A DNA stretch of 64,000 nt from Pantoea sp. GD03673 (GCF_029844725.1 NZ_JAOCKJ010000006.1:186001-250000); one strand, 5' to 3'. Shown: positions 24,966 through 35,348, numbered from the stretch's first letter. Notes: generated by a model not told the origin, from the sequence alone. Program-made: numbers and translations.

Positions 24966-25253
24966 GACCGTAACGGGAATGGAAAAAGGGCTATTGTGCC
25001 TGTCAGGTGGATTCTGTAAAGGGTGGCTTATAAAACACGATTAGTCGCGGTCAATTGCAGGCTGGACAGCACATCAGGCGGTGCGGGTCTGACAACACAG
25101 CACAGAGGCGAACCGGCAAATTGGTTTCGCCGTGAAATCTGTTTGTATTGCCACAAGGTTTAAAGGGGGAATGGACCAGTGAGAGATGAAAATGGGAATG
25201 TTCAGGCGCGGCGAGTCTGGCGACGCTCTGATAAGGCGTTTCCGCCAGAACGC

Positions 25254-25275
25254 AAAAACCCGCCAGAGGCGGGTT
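25254..25275 (-). terminator. terminator of tRNA-Phe
   Basis: AACCCGCC (25257-25264) pairs with GGCGGGTT (25268-25275) around AGA. The minus strand continues into TTTTTGCG. It lies 10 bases past the CCA end of the tRNA. Confidence 0.85.
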
Positions 25276-25284
25276 CTTTAAATA

Positions 25285-25360
25285 TGGTGCCCGAACCCGG
25301 AATCGAACCAGGGACACGGGGATTTTCAATCCCCTGCTCTACCGACTGAGCTATTCGGGC
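25285..25360 (-). tRNA. pheT/pheU/pheV-type: tRNA-Phe (GAA)
   Basis: The minus strand encodes a 76-nt cloverleaf with the CCA end encoded. The acceptor stem is GCCCGAA/TTCGGGC. The D-arm is AGCTCAGTCGGTAGAGC. The anticodon arm GGGGATTGAAAATCCCC carries GAA. The T-arm contains GGTTCGATTCC. It differs from E. coli tRNA-Phe by compensated changes in the acceptor and T stems. No integrase or attachment-site duplication is seen beside it. Confidence 0.98.
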
Positions 25361-25584
25361 AACGGGGCGCATTAAACCAAAGCGGCCCGGCAGCGTCAAA
25401 CGCTTTTCACCAAAAATCACATCGGATGACCGCTTTTCCATCAACCCGCCAACTGTTGCTGGCTTTAAGCAAAAAACGTGACGACTGTCAGGATAAATTT
25501 TAGCCAGCGGAGCTGCAAAGGCTCCATTGTGCCGCGCGAATGCCGATAAATAGGGCGAATCCCACACTAATAATAAGGATCGTC

Positions 25585-26904
25585 ATGTTTTCCACCATTA
25601 CATCAGGAATTGTTTCGCGCCACAGCTGGCAGAAGCGCTCACATTCAGCGGCCACGCTGAGCTCGCTCAACGGCTCCATCGCCATGGTTGAATTCTCACC
25701 CGATGGCACCATTCTCAGCGCAAACGCCCTTTTTCTGGCCCGGATGGGCTACACGCTGACAGAGATTGAAGGCCAGCATCACAGCCTGTTCTGCACGCCG
25801 GAGCAGCTTCAGTCGCGGGACTATCAGGGTTTCTGGCTGCGGCTGAACCGGGGCGAAAGCTTCAGTAATAAGTTTCTGCGTATGGCGAAAAACAGCCGTC
25901 CGATCTGGCTGGAAGCCAACTATGTGCCGGTGCAGAACCGTCATGGGCGGGTGATTAAAATCGTCAAACTGGCCACCGACATCACGGGCCATATCAACGA
26001 TGCACAGGAGCAGCGCGCCATTACCACCGCCATTGAACGGTCGATGGCGGTCATCGCCTTTAACCTCAAGGGTGAAGTGCTTAAAGCCAATGACAACTTT
26101 TTAAAAACCATGGGATACCGTCGTGAAGAGGTAGAAGGCATTCACCACAGTCACTTCTGTTCACAGGCAGTACGTGACAGCCGGGAATATAACGCGTTCT
26201 GGCAGCAGCTCAATCGGGGGGAATTTGTCTCCGGTCAGTTTCCACGGGTGAATAAACGAGGCGAGACGGTCTGGCTGCGTGCCACTTACAACCCCGTGTT
26301 CGACGAACAGGGCAGGCTCTACAAAATCGTAAAATTCGCCACGGATGTGACCGCACAGGTGGAAAAAAATCAGCAGGAGTCTGACGCGGCGCAACGGGCT
26401 TATCATACCGCGCTGCAAACGGATGAAAGCACAAAGCTGGGAGCCGATGTGATTGCCAGCAGCGTGCACACCATGAACGCGCTGGCGGGTGAACTGCAGG
26501 ACATCTCCGGGGATATCAGCGGCCTGAGTGAATCTTCCGATCGTATCGGCGCGATTGTGGAAGGTATCCGCCGGATAGCCGATCAGACTAACCTGCTGGC
26601 GCTGAATGCCGCCATTGAAGCGGCACGCGCCGGAACGCATGGCCGCAGCTTTGCGGTGGTGGCCAACGAAGTCCGCACGCTGGCAGCCAATATCAATCGC
26701 GCAACCACCGACATTGAAAATCGCATACAGCAAAACCATCTGCTGGCGAGCCGGGCGCTGAAAGGGATTGAATCAAACCTGAAGCGTGCCGATCAGGGCG
26801 TACAGCTGGCGCAGGAAGCGGGCGGCGTGATTGCAGAAATCCGTGAAGGCGCAACGGACGTGGTGCGTGCTATCGGCCAGGTCACTAAAACGCTGAAGGT
26901 CTGA
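25585..26904 (+). CDS. PAS-PAS-MCP signalling protein, BdlA-like
   Basis: A 439-aa cytoplasmic receptor with two similar PAS-PAC domains (about 30-145 and 155-270) and a short chemoreceptor signalling domain carrying [22 protein letters not shown] and [12 protein letters not shown]. No transmembrane or HAMP segment is visible. This layout is that of Pseudomonas BdlA, a biofilm dispersion regulator, and resembles soluble aerotaxis-type receptors. The PAS cysteine/histidine blocks (QHHSLFC, IHHSHFC) recur in both copies. I chose ATG 25585 with AAGGA upstream. Ligand and output are inferred; it might instead feed a chemotaxis array. Confidence 0.85.
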   Translation: MFSTITSGIVSRHSWQKRSHSAATLSSLNGSIAMVEFSPDGTILSANALFLARMGYTLTEIEGQHHSLFCTPEQLQSRDYQGFWLRLNRGESFSNKFLRMAKNSRPIWLEANYVPVQNRHGRVIKIVKLATDITGHINDAQEQRAITTAIERSMAVIAFNLKGEVLKANDNFLKTMGYRREEVEGIHHSHFCSQAVRDSREYNAFWQQLNRGEFVSGQFPRVNKRGETVWLRATYNPVFDEQGRLYKIVKFATDVTAQVEKNQQESDAAQRAYHTALQTDESTKLGADVIASSVHTMNALAGELQDISGDISGLSESSDRIGAIVEGIRRIADQTNLLALNAAIEAARAGTHGRSFAVVANEVRTLAANINRATTDIENRIQQNHLLASRALKGIESNLKRADQGVQLAQEAGGVIAEIREGATDVVRAIGQVTKTLKV

Positions 26905-26912
26905 TGCTCTGC

Positions 26913-26931
26913 GGGGGCATTCGCCCCCTTT
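26913..26931 (+). terminator. terminator of the BdlA-like gene
   Basis: GGGGGC (26913-26918) pairs with GCCCCC (26923-26928) around ATTC, followed by TTT. It lies 9 bases past the stop and also separates the convergent PBP2 gene. Confidence 0.6.
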
Positions 26932-26932
26932 G

Positions 26933-28804
26933 CTACGGTGTGGCCTGAACCGGCGCGTCGGGCACCGGCGGGATAAAGATATGGTCCAGAATATCCCGCA
27001 TCACTGGCGCAGCCGTTACCCCTTCCCCGCCCCCATTCTCCAGAATCAACGCCACCGCCACTTTGGGATCGTTAAAAGGCGCAAAAGCGGTATAAAAGAT
27101 ATGGTCGCGCAACCGCACCGGGATCATCTTCGCGTTATAAGTCTGGTTCTGACGCAGGCTGAACACCTGCGAAGTTCCGCTTTTTGCGGCGATGCCATAA
27201 GGGGCCGTATGGAAATATTTATAGCCGGTGCCGTTGGGTGCATTCGCCATGCCAAACATCGCGTGGCGAACCAGTGACCAGTAGGGTGAATGGGGATCGC
27301 CAATCTGCGTCTCGCCCTGCTGCGGATGGTAGTTCTCAACAAGCGTGCCGCGCTGGGTTTTCTCCAGCAGATGCGGGGCGATGACGCGACCGTTGTTGAT
27401 CAGCGCCACCATCGCTTTCACCATCTGAATCGGTGTCGCAATCCAGTAGCCCTGGCCAATGCCTACTGAAACCGTATCGCCCTGATACCAGGCTTTTTTA
27501 TGCACCTTCTGCTTCCATTCACGGCTCGGCAGCAACCCGTTGTACTCCTCATTCAGGTCGATGCCGGTCGATTTGCCATAGCCAAACTGGCTAAGCATGG
27601 TGTGGATCCGATCAATGCCCATCATGAAAGCCACCTGATAAAAGAAGGTGTCGGCCGACTCTTCAATCGCCCGGGTCACATCCAGCATACCGTGCCCGGT
27701 TTTTTTCCAGTCACGGTAGCGCCGGTCCGTGCCCGGTAAAGTCCAGGTGGGCGCGCCAAAGAACTGCGACTGCGGCGTAATCACATGGGTCAGCAGCGCT
27801 GACATCGCCATATAAGGCTTCACCGTCGAGGCGGGCGGATACAGCCCCTGCGTGACGCGGTTGATCAGCGGCAGGTCTTTGTCCTGCAACAGCTTTTTAT
27901 AGGCCTGATAGCTGATGCCTTTCACAAACGGGTTGGGGTCGTAGCTGGGACTGGAGACCATCGCCAGCACGGAGCCGTCGTGCGGATCTTCAATCAGCAG
28001 CGCCGCACGCTGCCCCGCCAGCAGGCTCTCCACATACTGTTGCAGATGAAGATCCAGCGTCAGCGTCAGGTTTTTACCCGCCACCGGCGGCACCTCTTTC
28101 AGCACCCGCACAATGCGGCCGTGGTTATCCACTTCCACTTCCTGATAGCCCGGCTTGCCATGCAGCAGCGCTTCGTAATAGCCCTCTATTCCCTGCTTAC
28201 CGATGTTATGGTCAGCCGCATAGTTTTCGGCAATCCCCTCTGCATTCAGCCGTTTGTAGTCGTTATCGTTGATTTTCGACACATAACCGATCACATGGGC
28301 AAGATCGGCCCCATAGGGATATTCACGATCCTGGTAGGTCTCAATACTGGCACCGGTAAAGCGGAACTGATTAACCGCAAAGCGGGCGACCTGTTCCTCG
28401 GTCAGCTCCTCTTTCAGCATCACCGGCTTGTAGCGGCTGGTCTGCTTCAGCGCATGACGAAAGGTGTCGATCTCCCCGGCGGTCAGATTAACGATCGGCG
28501 TCAGCGCCCGCAGCGTGGCTTCCATATCGGTAATTTTGTAAGGCGTCAGCGTAATGGCATACCAGCTGACGTTGCGCACCAGCGGGATACCGTTACGGTC
28601 ATAAATCAGCCCGCGCGTGGGGGCGATGGGGATCATCTTGATGTCGTTCTGGTTGGAGCGCGTCTGGTAGTAGGCATGGTCGCGCACCTGCAGACGAAAA
28701 AGGTTTATGCCAAGAATCGTGAAACAGATACAGACCAGAGCAAAGGCGATTGCGGCGCGACGGGCAAACAGCTTCTCTTCAGCGTCGAAGTTACGAAAGT
28801 TCAT
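26933..28804 (-). CDS. mrdA: penicillin-binding protein 2 paralogue
   Basis: A class B peptidoglycan transpeptidase of 623 aa, closely alike E. coli PBP2 (633 aa). It has one N-terminal transmembrane anchor (about 17-38), the dimerisation/pedestal domain with PTRGLIYDRNGIPL, and a transpeptidase domain with catalytic STVK (Ser326-Lys329), SAD (383-385) and KSGT (541-544). PBP2 normally sits with rodA, rlmH and rsfS. Here it stands alone beside deoD, so this is probably a second copy like the extra PBP2/PBP3 versions of Salmonella. No strong ribosome site precedes ATG 28804. If active it would act in lateral wall synthesis with a RodA-type partner. Confidence 0.88.
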   Translation of the reverse strand: MNFRNFDAEEKLFARRAAIAFALVCICFTILGINLFRLQVRDHAYYQTRSNQNDIKMIPIAPTRGLIYDRNGIPLVRNVSWYAITLTPYKITDMEATLRALTPIVNLTAGEIDTFRHALKQTSRYKPVMLKEELTEEQVARFAVNQFRFTGASIETYQDREYPYGADLAHVIGYVSKINDNDYKRLNAEGIAENYAADHNIGKQGIEGYYEALLHGKPGYQEVEVDNHGRIVRVLKEVPPVAGKNLTLTLDLHLQQYVESLLAGQRAALLIEDPHDGSVLAMVSSPSYDPNPFVKGISYQAYKKLLQDKDLPLINRVTQGLYPPASTVKPYMAMSALLTHVITPQSQFFGAPTWTLPGTDRRYRDWKKTGHGMLDVTRAIEESADTFFYQVAFMMGIDRIHTMLSQFGYGKSTGIDLNEEYNGLLPSREWKQKVHKKAWYQGDTVSVGIGQGYWIATPIQMVKAMVALINNGRVIAPHLLEKTQRGTLVENYHPQQGETQIGDPHSPYWSLVRHAMFGMANAPNGTGYKYFHTAPYGIAAKSGTSQVFSLRQNQTYNAKMIPVRLRDHIFYTAFAPFNDPKVAVALILENGGGEGVTAAPVMRDILDHIFIPPVPDAPVQATP

Positions 28805-28953
28805 CAGGGGGCATTATCAGGCGATTAATTATTATCTGTTGTGGCGTAACATGATAAAGCGCGATCGCAGACGTGCCAGCGCGAAGATGCACAAGCCTCG
28901 GCAAAAGTGTGTCATTTGATGTGAATGTTACCGGAACGGCAAGGCAGGAAAGG

Positions 28954-29017
28954 CAGATCCTCCGGCAGAGGAGGATCTGAACAGGGCTAAGACAGCAGGC
29001 GGGAAACGTTACCCGCC
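28954..29017 (-). terminator. two hairpins ending the deo operon
   Basis: GGCGGG (28998-29003) with CCCGCC (29012-29017) forms a small stem just past the deoD stop. CAGATCCTCC (28954-28963) with GGAGGATCTG (28970-28979) forms a 10-bp stem followed on the minus strand by CCTTTCC. Either or both may end the deo transcript; U-runs are short. Confidence 0.6.
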
Positions 29018-29024
29018 ACGCCGG

Positions 29025-29738
29025 TTAATCACCCAGCAGGACAGACTCCAGCGCAATTTTGATCATGTCGTTGAAGGTTGTCTGGCGCTCAGCAGCGGTG
29101 GTCTGCTCGTGCGTACGGATATGGTCCGATACGGTACAGATGGTCAGCGCTTTCGCACCAAACTCAGCGGCTACACCGTAAATACCGGCGGCTTCCATCT
29201 CAACGCCGAGGATGCCATATTTTTCCATCACGTCGAACATCTGCGGATCCGGGGTGTAGAAGAGATCGGCAGAGAAGATGTTACCGACACGCGCTTCAAC
29301 GCCCAGGTTTTTCGCTGCATCAACTGCGTTACGCACCATGTCGAAGTCCGCAATTGCCGCAAAGTCGTGATCTTTGAAACGCATACGGTTCACTTTGGAA
29401 TCGGTGCAGGCACCCATACCGATCACGATATCACGCAGTTTGACATCAGCACGCACGGCACCGCAGGAGCCGACACGAATGATCTTCTTCACGCCGAAGT
29501 CCGTGATCAGCTCTTTGGTGTAGATGGAGCAGGAAGGGATACCCATTCCGTGACCCATCACAGAGACTTTACGGCCTTTATAGGTGCCGGTGTAGCCCAG
29601 CATCCCACGCACGTTGTTCACTTCAACCGGGTTTTCCAGGAAGGTTTCTGCGATGTGTTTTGCACGCAGCGGATCGCCGGGCATCAGCACGACGTCTGCG
29701 AAATCACCCATTTCAGCATTGATATGAGGGGTTGCCAT
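29025..29738 (-). CDS. deoD: purine nucleoside phosphorylase DeoD
   Basis: A hexameric cytoplasmic enzyme that phosphorolyses purine (deoxy)nucleosides to base and (deoxy)ribose-1-phosphate. The 237-aa sequence matches E. coli DeoD (239 aa) throughout: [61 protein letters not shown] and [13 protein letters not shown] with the catalytic Asp. It is the last gene of deoCABD, 27 bases after deoB. Confidence 0.97.
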   Translation of the reverse strand: MATPHINAEMGDFADVVLMPGDPLRAKHIAETFLENPVEVNNVRGMLGYTGTYKGRKVSVMGHGMGIPSCSIYTKELITDFGVKKIIRVGSCGAVRADVKLRDIVIGMGACTDSKVNRMRFKDHDFAAIADFDMVRNAVDAAKNLGVEARVGNIFSADLFYTPDPQMFDVMEKYGILGVEMEAAGIYGVAAEFGAKALTICTVSDHIRTHEQTTAAERQTTFNDMIKIALESVLLGD

Positions 29739-29765
29739 TGTTTAAATCCTTATTAAAGTGCTGAT

Positions 29766-30989
29766 TTACAGCATGTTCTTGCCATAGTCCATTTCGGACA
29801 GGCCAAAATAGTGTGCAATTGTCTGACCAATATCGGCGAAAGTCTCGCGGTAGCCCAGTGAACCCGGCTCGACTTTCGGGCCGTAGATCAGAATCGGAAT
29901 GTGCTCACGCGTGTGCTCCGTGCCTTCCCAGGTCGGGTCACAGCCGTGGTCAGCGGTCAGGATCAGGATGTCATCTTCCCCGACCAATGCCATCAGCTCA
30001 GGCAGACGGCGGTCAAACAGCTCCAGCCCGCCAGCATAACCGGCTACATCGCGGCGATGTCCCCAGGTCGAGTCAAAATCAACGAAGTTGGTGAAAACAA
30101 TCGCCTGATCCGGCGCGGTTTTCATCTCCTGAATCGTCGCGTCAAACAGCGCATCCAGACCGGTCGCTTTGACCTTTTTGGTAATGCCCTGCTCAGCATA
30201 GATGTCAGCGATTTTACCTACGGAGATCACGTGACCGCCCTTCTCATCCACCAGCTTTTTCAGCATGGTGGCTGACGGCGGCTCGACCGCCAGGTCGTGA
30301 CGGTTACCCGTACGCTCAAACTGACCCGCTTTGTCACCCACAAACGGACGGGCGATAACGCGGCCAATGTTGTAGCCCCCTTCGGTCAGCTCTTCACGGG
30401 CGATTTCGCACAGCGCATAAAGACGATCAAGACCAAAGGTCTCTTCATGACAGGCGATCTGGAACACGGAGTCCGCAGAGGTATAGAAAATCGGCTTACC
30501 GGTTTTCATGTGCTCTTCGCCCAGCTGGTCGAGGATCACCGTACCTGAAGAGTGGCAGTTGCCGAGATAGCCCGGCAGATCGGCGCGCTCAACCAGCCTG
30601 TCCAGCAGTGCCTGCGGGAAGCTGTTCTCTTTGTCGCTGAAGTAGCCCCAGTCAAACAGCACGGGTACCCCCGCGATCTCCCAGTGGCCTGACGGCGTAT
30701 CTTTACCTGACGAAAGCTCACTGGCGTAAGCATACGCGCCGGTGATCGTCGCTTCAGCATCCAGCCCCGCCGGGAAGCGGCCGGTCGACAGCTCAGCCGC
30801 TTTGCCCAGACCCAGCGCGGTGAGATTAGGCAGATGCAAAGGGCCCTGACGTCCCTTGTCCGCTTCACCTTTAAAACAGGCTTCAGCGATGTGACCCAGG
30901 GTATCTGAACCTGCGTCGCCGAATTTATCGGCATCTTTACTGGCGCCAATTCCAAAGGAATCGAGAACCATAATAAAAGCACGTTTCAT
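29766..30989 (-). CDS. deoB: phosphopentomutase DeoB
   Basis: Interconverts (deoxy)ribose-1-phosphate and (deoxy)ribose-5-phosphate, linking the phosphorylases to DeoC. The 407-aa product has the same length as E. coli DeoB. Alkaline-phosphatase-superfamily metal sites are visible in [21 protein letters not shown] and [21 protein letters not shown] chose ATG 30989 with AGGAGA before it. It lies 95 bases past deoA in the operon. Confidence 0.97.
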   Translation of the reverse strand: MKRAFIMVLDSFGIGASKDADKFGDAGSDTLGHIAEACFKGEADKGRQGPLHLPNLTALGLGKAAELSTGRFPAGLDAEATITGAYAYASELSSGKDTPSGHWEIAGVPVLFDWGYFSDKENSFPQALLDRLVERADLPGYLGNCHSSGTVILDQLGEEHMKTGKPIFYTSADSVFQIACHEETFGLDRLYALCEIAREELTEGGYNIGRVIARPFVGDKAGQFERTGNRHDLAVEPPSATMLKKLVDEKGGHVISVGKIADIYAEQGITKKVKATGLDALFDATIQEMKTAPDQAIVFTNFVDFDSTWGHRRDVAGYAGGLELFDRRLPELMALVGEDDILILTADHGCDPTWEGTEHTREHIPILIYGPKVEPGSLGYRETFADIGQTIAHYFGLSEMDYGKNML

Positions 30990-31084
30990 GCAAGTCTCCT
31001 GCGCATCGGCGCGTGACAAGTCAAAAAAAAGCGATCAGATCAGTATACCCGAATGCATCGCGGCTGGCACCGGTTACTGGTCAG

Positions 31085-32413
31085 TTAGCTGATATCGCTC
31101 ACACGGCGATAGACAACCGGCGTCTCAGCCGGTGCTGAATCACTGAGTACCATTGCGGCTTTAACCGCCGCCGCGGCCTGCTGCCATTTGTCTTCGCTGC
31201 TGGCGTGAATCACCGCCAGCGGACGCTGCGCATCGGCACGTTCGCCCAGGGTGATCATCTCGCTGAAGCCAACGCTGTAATCAATGCTGTCGCTGGCGCG
31301 CTGACGTCCACCGCCCATCGCCACGACCGCCAGACCCAGCGCACGGGTATCCATGCTGCTGACAACACCAGGCTGGTCGGCATAGACCGGCTTGCTCAGC
31401 GTGGCCTGTGGCAGCCAGGTGTCATAGCGTTCAACAAAATCCGCCGGTCCCTGCTGGGCAGCGACCATGCGGCCAAACACCTCAGCCGCTTTTCCGTTAT
31501 CCAGTACCGCCATCAGCTTCTGACGCGCTTCGGTGTCGCTGGCGGCCAGTTTGCCGGAGATGAGCATCTCGCTGCAGAGCGCCAGCGTCACTTCCAGCAG
31601 GCGCGGATTCCGCTGCTCACCGGTAAGGAAGCGCACCGCTTCGCGCACTTCCAGCGCGTTTCCGGCAGACGAGGCGAGCACCTGATTCATATCCGTCAGC
31701 AGCGCGGTGGTCTGGCAGCCTGCGCCGTTGGCGACGCCAACAATCGACTGTGCCAGACGTTCTGACGCGTCATAGGTCGGCATAAACGCGCCGGAACCCA
31801 CTTTGACATCCATCACCAGCGCATCCAGTCCTTCGGCCAGCTTCTTCGCCAGAATCGAGGCGGTAATCAGCGGAATGGAGTCCACGGTAGCGGTGATGTC
31901 ACGCGTCGCGTAGAAGCGCTTATCCGCCGGGGCCAGCGAGCTGGTCTGGCCGATAATCGCCACACCAACCTGCTTAATGATGTCGCGGAAGCGGTCATCG
32001 CTGGGGAAGATATCGAATCCCGGAATTGCTTCCAGTTTATCCAGCGTGCCACCGGTATGACCAAGGCCACGACCGGAGATCATCGGCACATATCCGCCGC
32101 ATGCGGCGACCATTGGCCCTAACATCAGCGACGTCACATCGCCAACGCCGCCGGTCGAGTGCTTATCCACCACCGGCCCGTTAAGGTTCAGTGATTTCCA
32201 GTTAAGTACCGTACCGGAATCACGCATCGCCATCGTCAGCGCAACCCGCTCAGGCAGCGTCATGTCATGAAAATAGATGGTCATTGCCAGCGCGGCAATC
32301 TGACCTTCTGAGACGGTATTATCACGCACGCCGTTAATGAAGAAGCGAATCTCCTCTTCAGTCAGCGCCTGACCGTCACGTTTTTTGCGAATAATTTCTT
32401 GTGGCAGAAACAA
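31085..32413 (-). CDS. deoA: thymidine phosphorylase DeoA
   Basis: Phosphorolyses thymidine to thymine and deoxyribose-1-phosphate. It is 442 aa against 440 in E. coli. The signature [20 protein letters not shown] and the phosphate-binding KHSTGGVGD are intact. The start codon is TTG at 32413, as in E. coli deoA, with a GGGGG ribosome site 6 bases upstream. The second gene of deoCABD. Confidence 0.97.
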   Translation of the reverse strand: MFLPQEIIRKKRDGQALTEEEIRFFINGVRDNTVSEGQIAALAMTIYFHDMTLPERVALTMAMRDSGTVLNWKSLNLNGPVVDKHSTGGVGDVTSLMLGPMVAACGGYVPMISGRGLGHTGGTLDKLEAIPGFDIFPSDDRFRDIIKQVGVAIIGQTSSLAPADKRFYATRDITATVDSIPLITASILAKKLAEGLDALVMDVKVGSGAFMPTYDASERLAQSIVGVANGAGCQTTALLTDMNQVLASSAGNALEVREAVRFLTGEQRNPRLLEVTLALCSEMLISGKLAASDTEARQKLMAVLDNGKAAEVFGRMVAAQQGPADFVERYDTWLPQATLSKPVYADQPGVVSSMDTRALGLAVVAMGGGRQRASDSIDYSVGFSEMITLGERADAQRPLAVIHASSEDKWQQAAAAVKAAMVLSDSAPAETPVVYRRVSDIS

Positions 32414-32475
32414 GGTAGCCCCCTGGTTCAGGGAAATTGGGGTAAGAAACAGGCGGTCAGCGACCGCCTGAGGGA

Positions 32476-33255
32476 TCAGTAACCCGCTTTGCTGGTGTCG
32501 CTGTCATGACCCAGGGTGTTGAGCAGGCTCGCCAGCAGGCTGGATGCACCAAAGCGGAAATGGCGCGCATCGGCCCAGTCGGCACCCAGCGTATCTTCCG
32601 CCATTTGCAGATAGATCGCGGCATCTTCAGCGGTACGCACGCCGCCCGCAGGTTTAAAGCCAACCTGCTTGCTGACGCCTTTATCACGGATCACATTCAT
32701 CATGATCTGCGCGACTTGTGGCGTGGCGTTTACCGGCACTTTACCGGTGGAAGTTTTAATGAAATCGGCACCTGCGTCGATAGCAATTTCAGAAGCCTGA
32801 CGGATCAGCGCTTCCTCTTTCAGCTCACCGGTTTCGATGATCACTTTCAGCAGCACATCCGCGTCAGCACAGGCAGATTTACAGGCTTTCACCAGATCGA
32901 AACCGACCTGGCTGTTACCGGCAATCAGTGCGCGATACGGGAAGACCACATCCACTTCATCAGCACCGTAGGCGATGGCGGCGCGGGTCTCTGCCAGCGC
33001 AATGTCGATGTCGTCGTTGCCGTGCGGGAAATTTGTCACCGTGGCGATGCGGATCTCTGGCGTCCCCTGCTCCCGCAGCGTTTTACGCGCAACCGGAATA
33101 AAGCGCGGATAGATACAGATGGCGGCGGTGTTGCCTGCCGGGGATTTAGCCTGATGACACAGGGCGATCACTTTTGCGTCGGTGTCGTCGTCATTCAGGG
33201 TCGTTAAATCCATCAGTTGCAGGGCGCGCAGGGCAAGAGATTTACTGTCGGTCAT
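32476..33255 (-). CDS. deoC: deoxyribose-phosphate aldolase DeoC
   Basis: Cleaves 2-deoxyribose-5-phosphate to glyceraldehyde-3-phosphate and acetaldehyde, ending nucleoside catabolism. The 259-aa product has the same length as E. coli DeoC. The Schiff-base lysine lies in [12 protein letters not shown] or FIKTSTGKV (class I aldolase pair), and [15 protein letters not shown] closes the phosphate site. ATG 33255 follows GGAGAG; the longer frame adds nine unconserved residues. First gene of the operon, downstream of DeoR- and CRP-type sites. Confidence 0.97.
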   Translation of the reverse strand: MTDSKSLALRALQLMDLTTLNDDDTDAKVIALCHQAKSPAGNTAAICIYPRFIPVARKTLREQGTPEIRIATVTNFPHGNDDIDIALAETRAAIAYGADEVDVVFPYRALIAGNSQVGFDLVKACKSACADADVLLKVIIETGELKEEALIRQASEIAIDAGADFIKTSTGKVPVNATPQVAQIMMNVIRDKGVSKQVGFKPAGGVRTAEDAAIYLQMAEDTLGADWADARHFRFGASSLLASLLNTLGHDSDTSKAGY

Positions 33256-33303
33256 GAGGCTCTCCAAAGGATCGGGGTGCAACCCACCGGCTTGCCGGCG
33301 GAA

Positions 33304-33319
33304 TGTTATAATAATAACA
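33304..33319. promoter_or_regulatory. DeoR-type operator near deoC
   Basis: TGTTATAATAATAACA has perfect TGTTAT/ATAACA arms and matches the E. coli DeoR operator pattern TGTTAGAATTCTAACA. It lies about 50 bases before the deoC start and overlaps a likely -10 element on the minus strand. Confidence 0.7.
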
Positions 33320-33390
33320 CTCAGAAGCGGCCTGATATGTGCCAGCAGTCACAGAGGAATAAGAAATTGATGCAATTTTTCCACGCTCAG

Positions 33391-33406
33391 TGTGATTAAA
33401 ATCGCA
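33391..33406. promoter_or_regulatory. CRP site of the deo promoter
   Basis: TGTGATTAAAATCGCA fits TGTGA-N6-TCACA with one mismatch. It lies about 143 bases before the deoC start. E. coli deo promoters are activated by cAMP-CRP and repressed by CytR and DeoR. Confidence 0.75.
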
Positions 33407-33447
33407 TATAACAGCGTTCAGTGGCCATTATACGCCAGCGGGCGCAA

Positions 33448-33463
33448 TGTTACTATTATCACA
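33448..33463. promoter_or_regulatory. second DeoR-like site
   Basis: TGTTACTATTATCACA agrees with the E. coli DeoR operator at 12 of 16 positions. Its centre is 144 bases from the first DeoR-type site, which would allow loop formation. Confidence 0.45.
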
Positions 33464-33501
33464 TTTAAGCGCGTCGTGCAGATTCGATGCGGCAGTGCCG
33501 G

Positions 33502-34299
33502 TCAGTTGCGCCGCGCCGGAAAAGCGGGATCGAGCTGAAACAGCTGCTGGCTGTTGTGCCAGAGCGCATCGGCAATCTCGTCGGGTGACTCTTCACGCAG
33601 GCTGCAGAGCACCTCCCACACCTGACGCGCCCGTTCAGGCCGGTTTGGCTGACCCTGAAAGCCCTGCAGCGGCATGTCGGGTGCATCAGTTTCCAGCAAC
33701 AGCGCAGAGAGCGGCAGCTGTGACACGGTCTGACGGGTTTTGCTGGCGCGTTCATAGGTAATGGTTCCGCCGATGCCAATTGCATAACCCAGCTTAATAA
33801 AGGCCTGCGCCTGTTGCAGGCTGCCCGCGAAACCGTGCACCACGCCACGACGCGGCAGGTCGTGACGACGCAGAAGCTGTGCCAGCTTGTCATGGGTCCG
33901 GCGCGAATGCAGGATCACCGGCAGCTGATAGCGTTTCGCCAGCTTCAGCTGCGCCTCAAGAAAGCGTTGCTGCTTATCAAACTGCGGATCGTCACGATAG
34001 AGATCCAGCCCGATCTCGCCGATCGCGACCACCTTACGCGCCCGCTGTTGCAAAAAGGTTTCCAGCTGATCGAGATGGGCCTCCTGGTGATCTTCAATGA
34101 CGATGGGATGCAGGCCCAGCGCCGCGTAAAGTGGCGGATGGGCCGCAGCCAGCGCGCAGACCCGCTCAAAGCGACTGGCATCAATCGCCGGGATGATGAT
34201 CTTCTCCACACCCGCCTCAGCGGCGCGCGCCAGGCTGGCGGTAACGTCCCCTTCAAAGGGCGGAAAGTCGAAATGACAGTGCGTGTCGATAAACTTCAT
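33502..34299 (-). CDS. yjjV: TatD-family metal-dependent hydrolase YjjV
   Basis: A 265-aa TIM-barrel hydrolase of the TatD DNase family. Metal-ligand motifs are THCHFD at the N-terminus, GEIGLDLYRD, LPVILHSRRTHD, VVHGFAG and LLLETDAPDMPLQG. E. coli YjjV is an orthologue; it is usually called a deoxyribonuclease, though its natural substrate is uncertain. Its start overlaps the yjjU stop by 4 bases (ATGA). Confidence 0.92.
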   Translation of the reverse strand: MKFIDTHCHFDFPPFEGDVTASLARAAEAGVEKIIIPAIDASRFERVCALAAAHPPLYAALGLHPIVIEDHQEAHLDQLETFLQQRARKVVAIGEIGLDLYRDDPQFDKQQRFLEAQLKLAKRYQLPVILHSRRTHDKLAQLLRRHDLPRRGVVHGFAGSLQQAQAFIKLGYAIGIGGTITYERASKTRQTVSQLPLSALLLETDAPDMPLQGFQGQPNRPERARQVWEVLCSLREESPDEIADALWHNSQQLFQLDPAFPARRN

Positions 34300-35348
34300 G
34301 CCAGCGATCCTTTGTCGTAATCCGCATCATTCTCTGCCAGCGACGGCGTGATGATCAGGCGGGTATCGGGTGCATTGGCGACCGGCGCAGGCGGCGTGAC
34401 GATGCGCGCGGAGGTCAGCGGTTCGGCGTCGCTCAGCCACTGGCCCAGCGTGGCGAGGAAATAGCGACCGCAGCGCCGCCCCAGATGATAATCCTGATTC
34501 AGCGCAGCAACACGACTGCCCAGCGCACTGCTGGCCAGCACACGCGGCGGAAAGATTTCGATAATGCGTAAGTCATCGGGGGGATTCTCAATGAACTGCT
34601 GAATTTCCTGATAGCTCTGCTCATGCTTGTTCAGCACGTTGATCATCGGCTGCAACGCGCCAGTGCTGAGCCAGCGCTCCATGCGCTTAAACCATTTCGG
34701 GGTGTAGAACATCTGCGACGGCACCGTGCGGATCACCACAATGGTATCGGCACCGCGACGTGCGGCCTCGCGTACCGGAATCGCATCGCTGATGCCGCCA
34801 TCAAGATAGCTGATCCCTTCCAGATTGACGCCCAGCCGGTAAAAACCGGGTATGGCACTGGACGCTTTAATCAAATCCAGCCAGTTATCGGCCGTGGGAT
34901 TAAAGTAGCCGGGTGTGTAGTCGTCGCTGCGGCAGGCGCACATATAAAACTCGCGGCCGCTGGAGAACAGCTGTTCTGCGCTGCTCATCGCCAGCGGAAA
35001 CTCACTGCGCGTGATATCAATCAGCCAGTCGAGGTCAATCAGGTTGCCTCCGCGCACAAAGCGCAGCGGATCAAAAAAGAGTTTACTGGTGGTATAGCGG
35101 GTAATCACACGGCGGGCATAACCGGGCTGACCACAGACAAAGGCAGAAAGATTTTGCGCACCGGCAGAGGTGCCGAGCATCAGCTGAAAGGGATTAAATC
35201 GGGCGCGCTGAAATTCATCTAATACGCCTGCGGTAAAAATGCCGCGCTGACCGCCGCCTTCACATACCAGGGCAATTTTCTGCGCTTTGAAAGGGGTCAG
35301 GGCCAGAGGTTCAATAGTACCGAGTGTAACAGGAATGCGTATACCCAC
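34296..35348 (-). CDS. yjjU: patatin-like phospholipase YjjU
   Basis: A 350-aa patatin-family lipid acyl hydrolase orthologous to E. coli YjjU (357 aa). The oxyanion loop is EGGGQRGIF, the nucleophile is in GTSAG, and the catalytic Asp is in YLDGGISDAIPV. The start is GTG at 35348, read from alignment (GIRIPVTLG) with GAGG upstream. The longer frame of 401 aa adds 51 unconserved residues. It forms a two-gene unit with yjjV. Confidence 0.92.
   Translation of the reverse strand: MGIRIPVTLGTIEPLALTPFKAQKIALVCEGGGQRGIFTAGVLDEFQRARFNPFQLMLGTSAGAQNLSAFVCGQPGYARRVITRYTTSKLFFDPLRFVRGGNLIDLDWLIDITRSEFPLAMSSAEQLFSSGREFYMCACRSDDYTPGYFNPTADNWLDLIKASSAIPGFYRLGVNLEGISYLDGGISDAIPVREAARRGADTIVVIRTVPSQMFYTPKWFKRMERWLSTGALQPMINVLNKHEQSYQEIQQFIENPPDDLRIIEIFPPRVLASSALGSRVAALNQDYHLGRRCGRYFLATLGQWLSDAEPLTSARIVTPPAPVANAPDTRLIITPSLAENDADYDKGSLA

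Noticed and set aside
25285..25360. Integration site at tRNA-Phe
   Set aside because: Neighbouring genes are ordinary chromosomal ones. I saw no integrase and no repeat of the tRNA 3' end nearby.
25051..25567. Minus-strand ORFs across the tRNA-Phe gene
   Set aside because: They read through the tRNA and its terminator and have no protein similarity I recognise.
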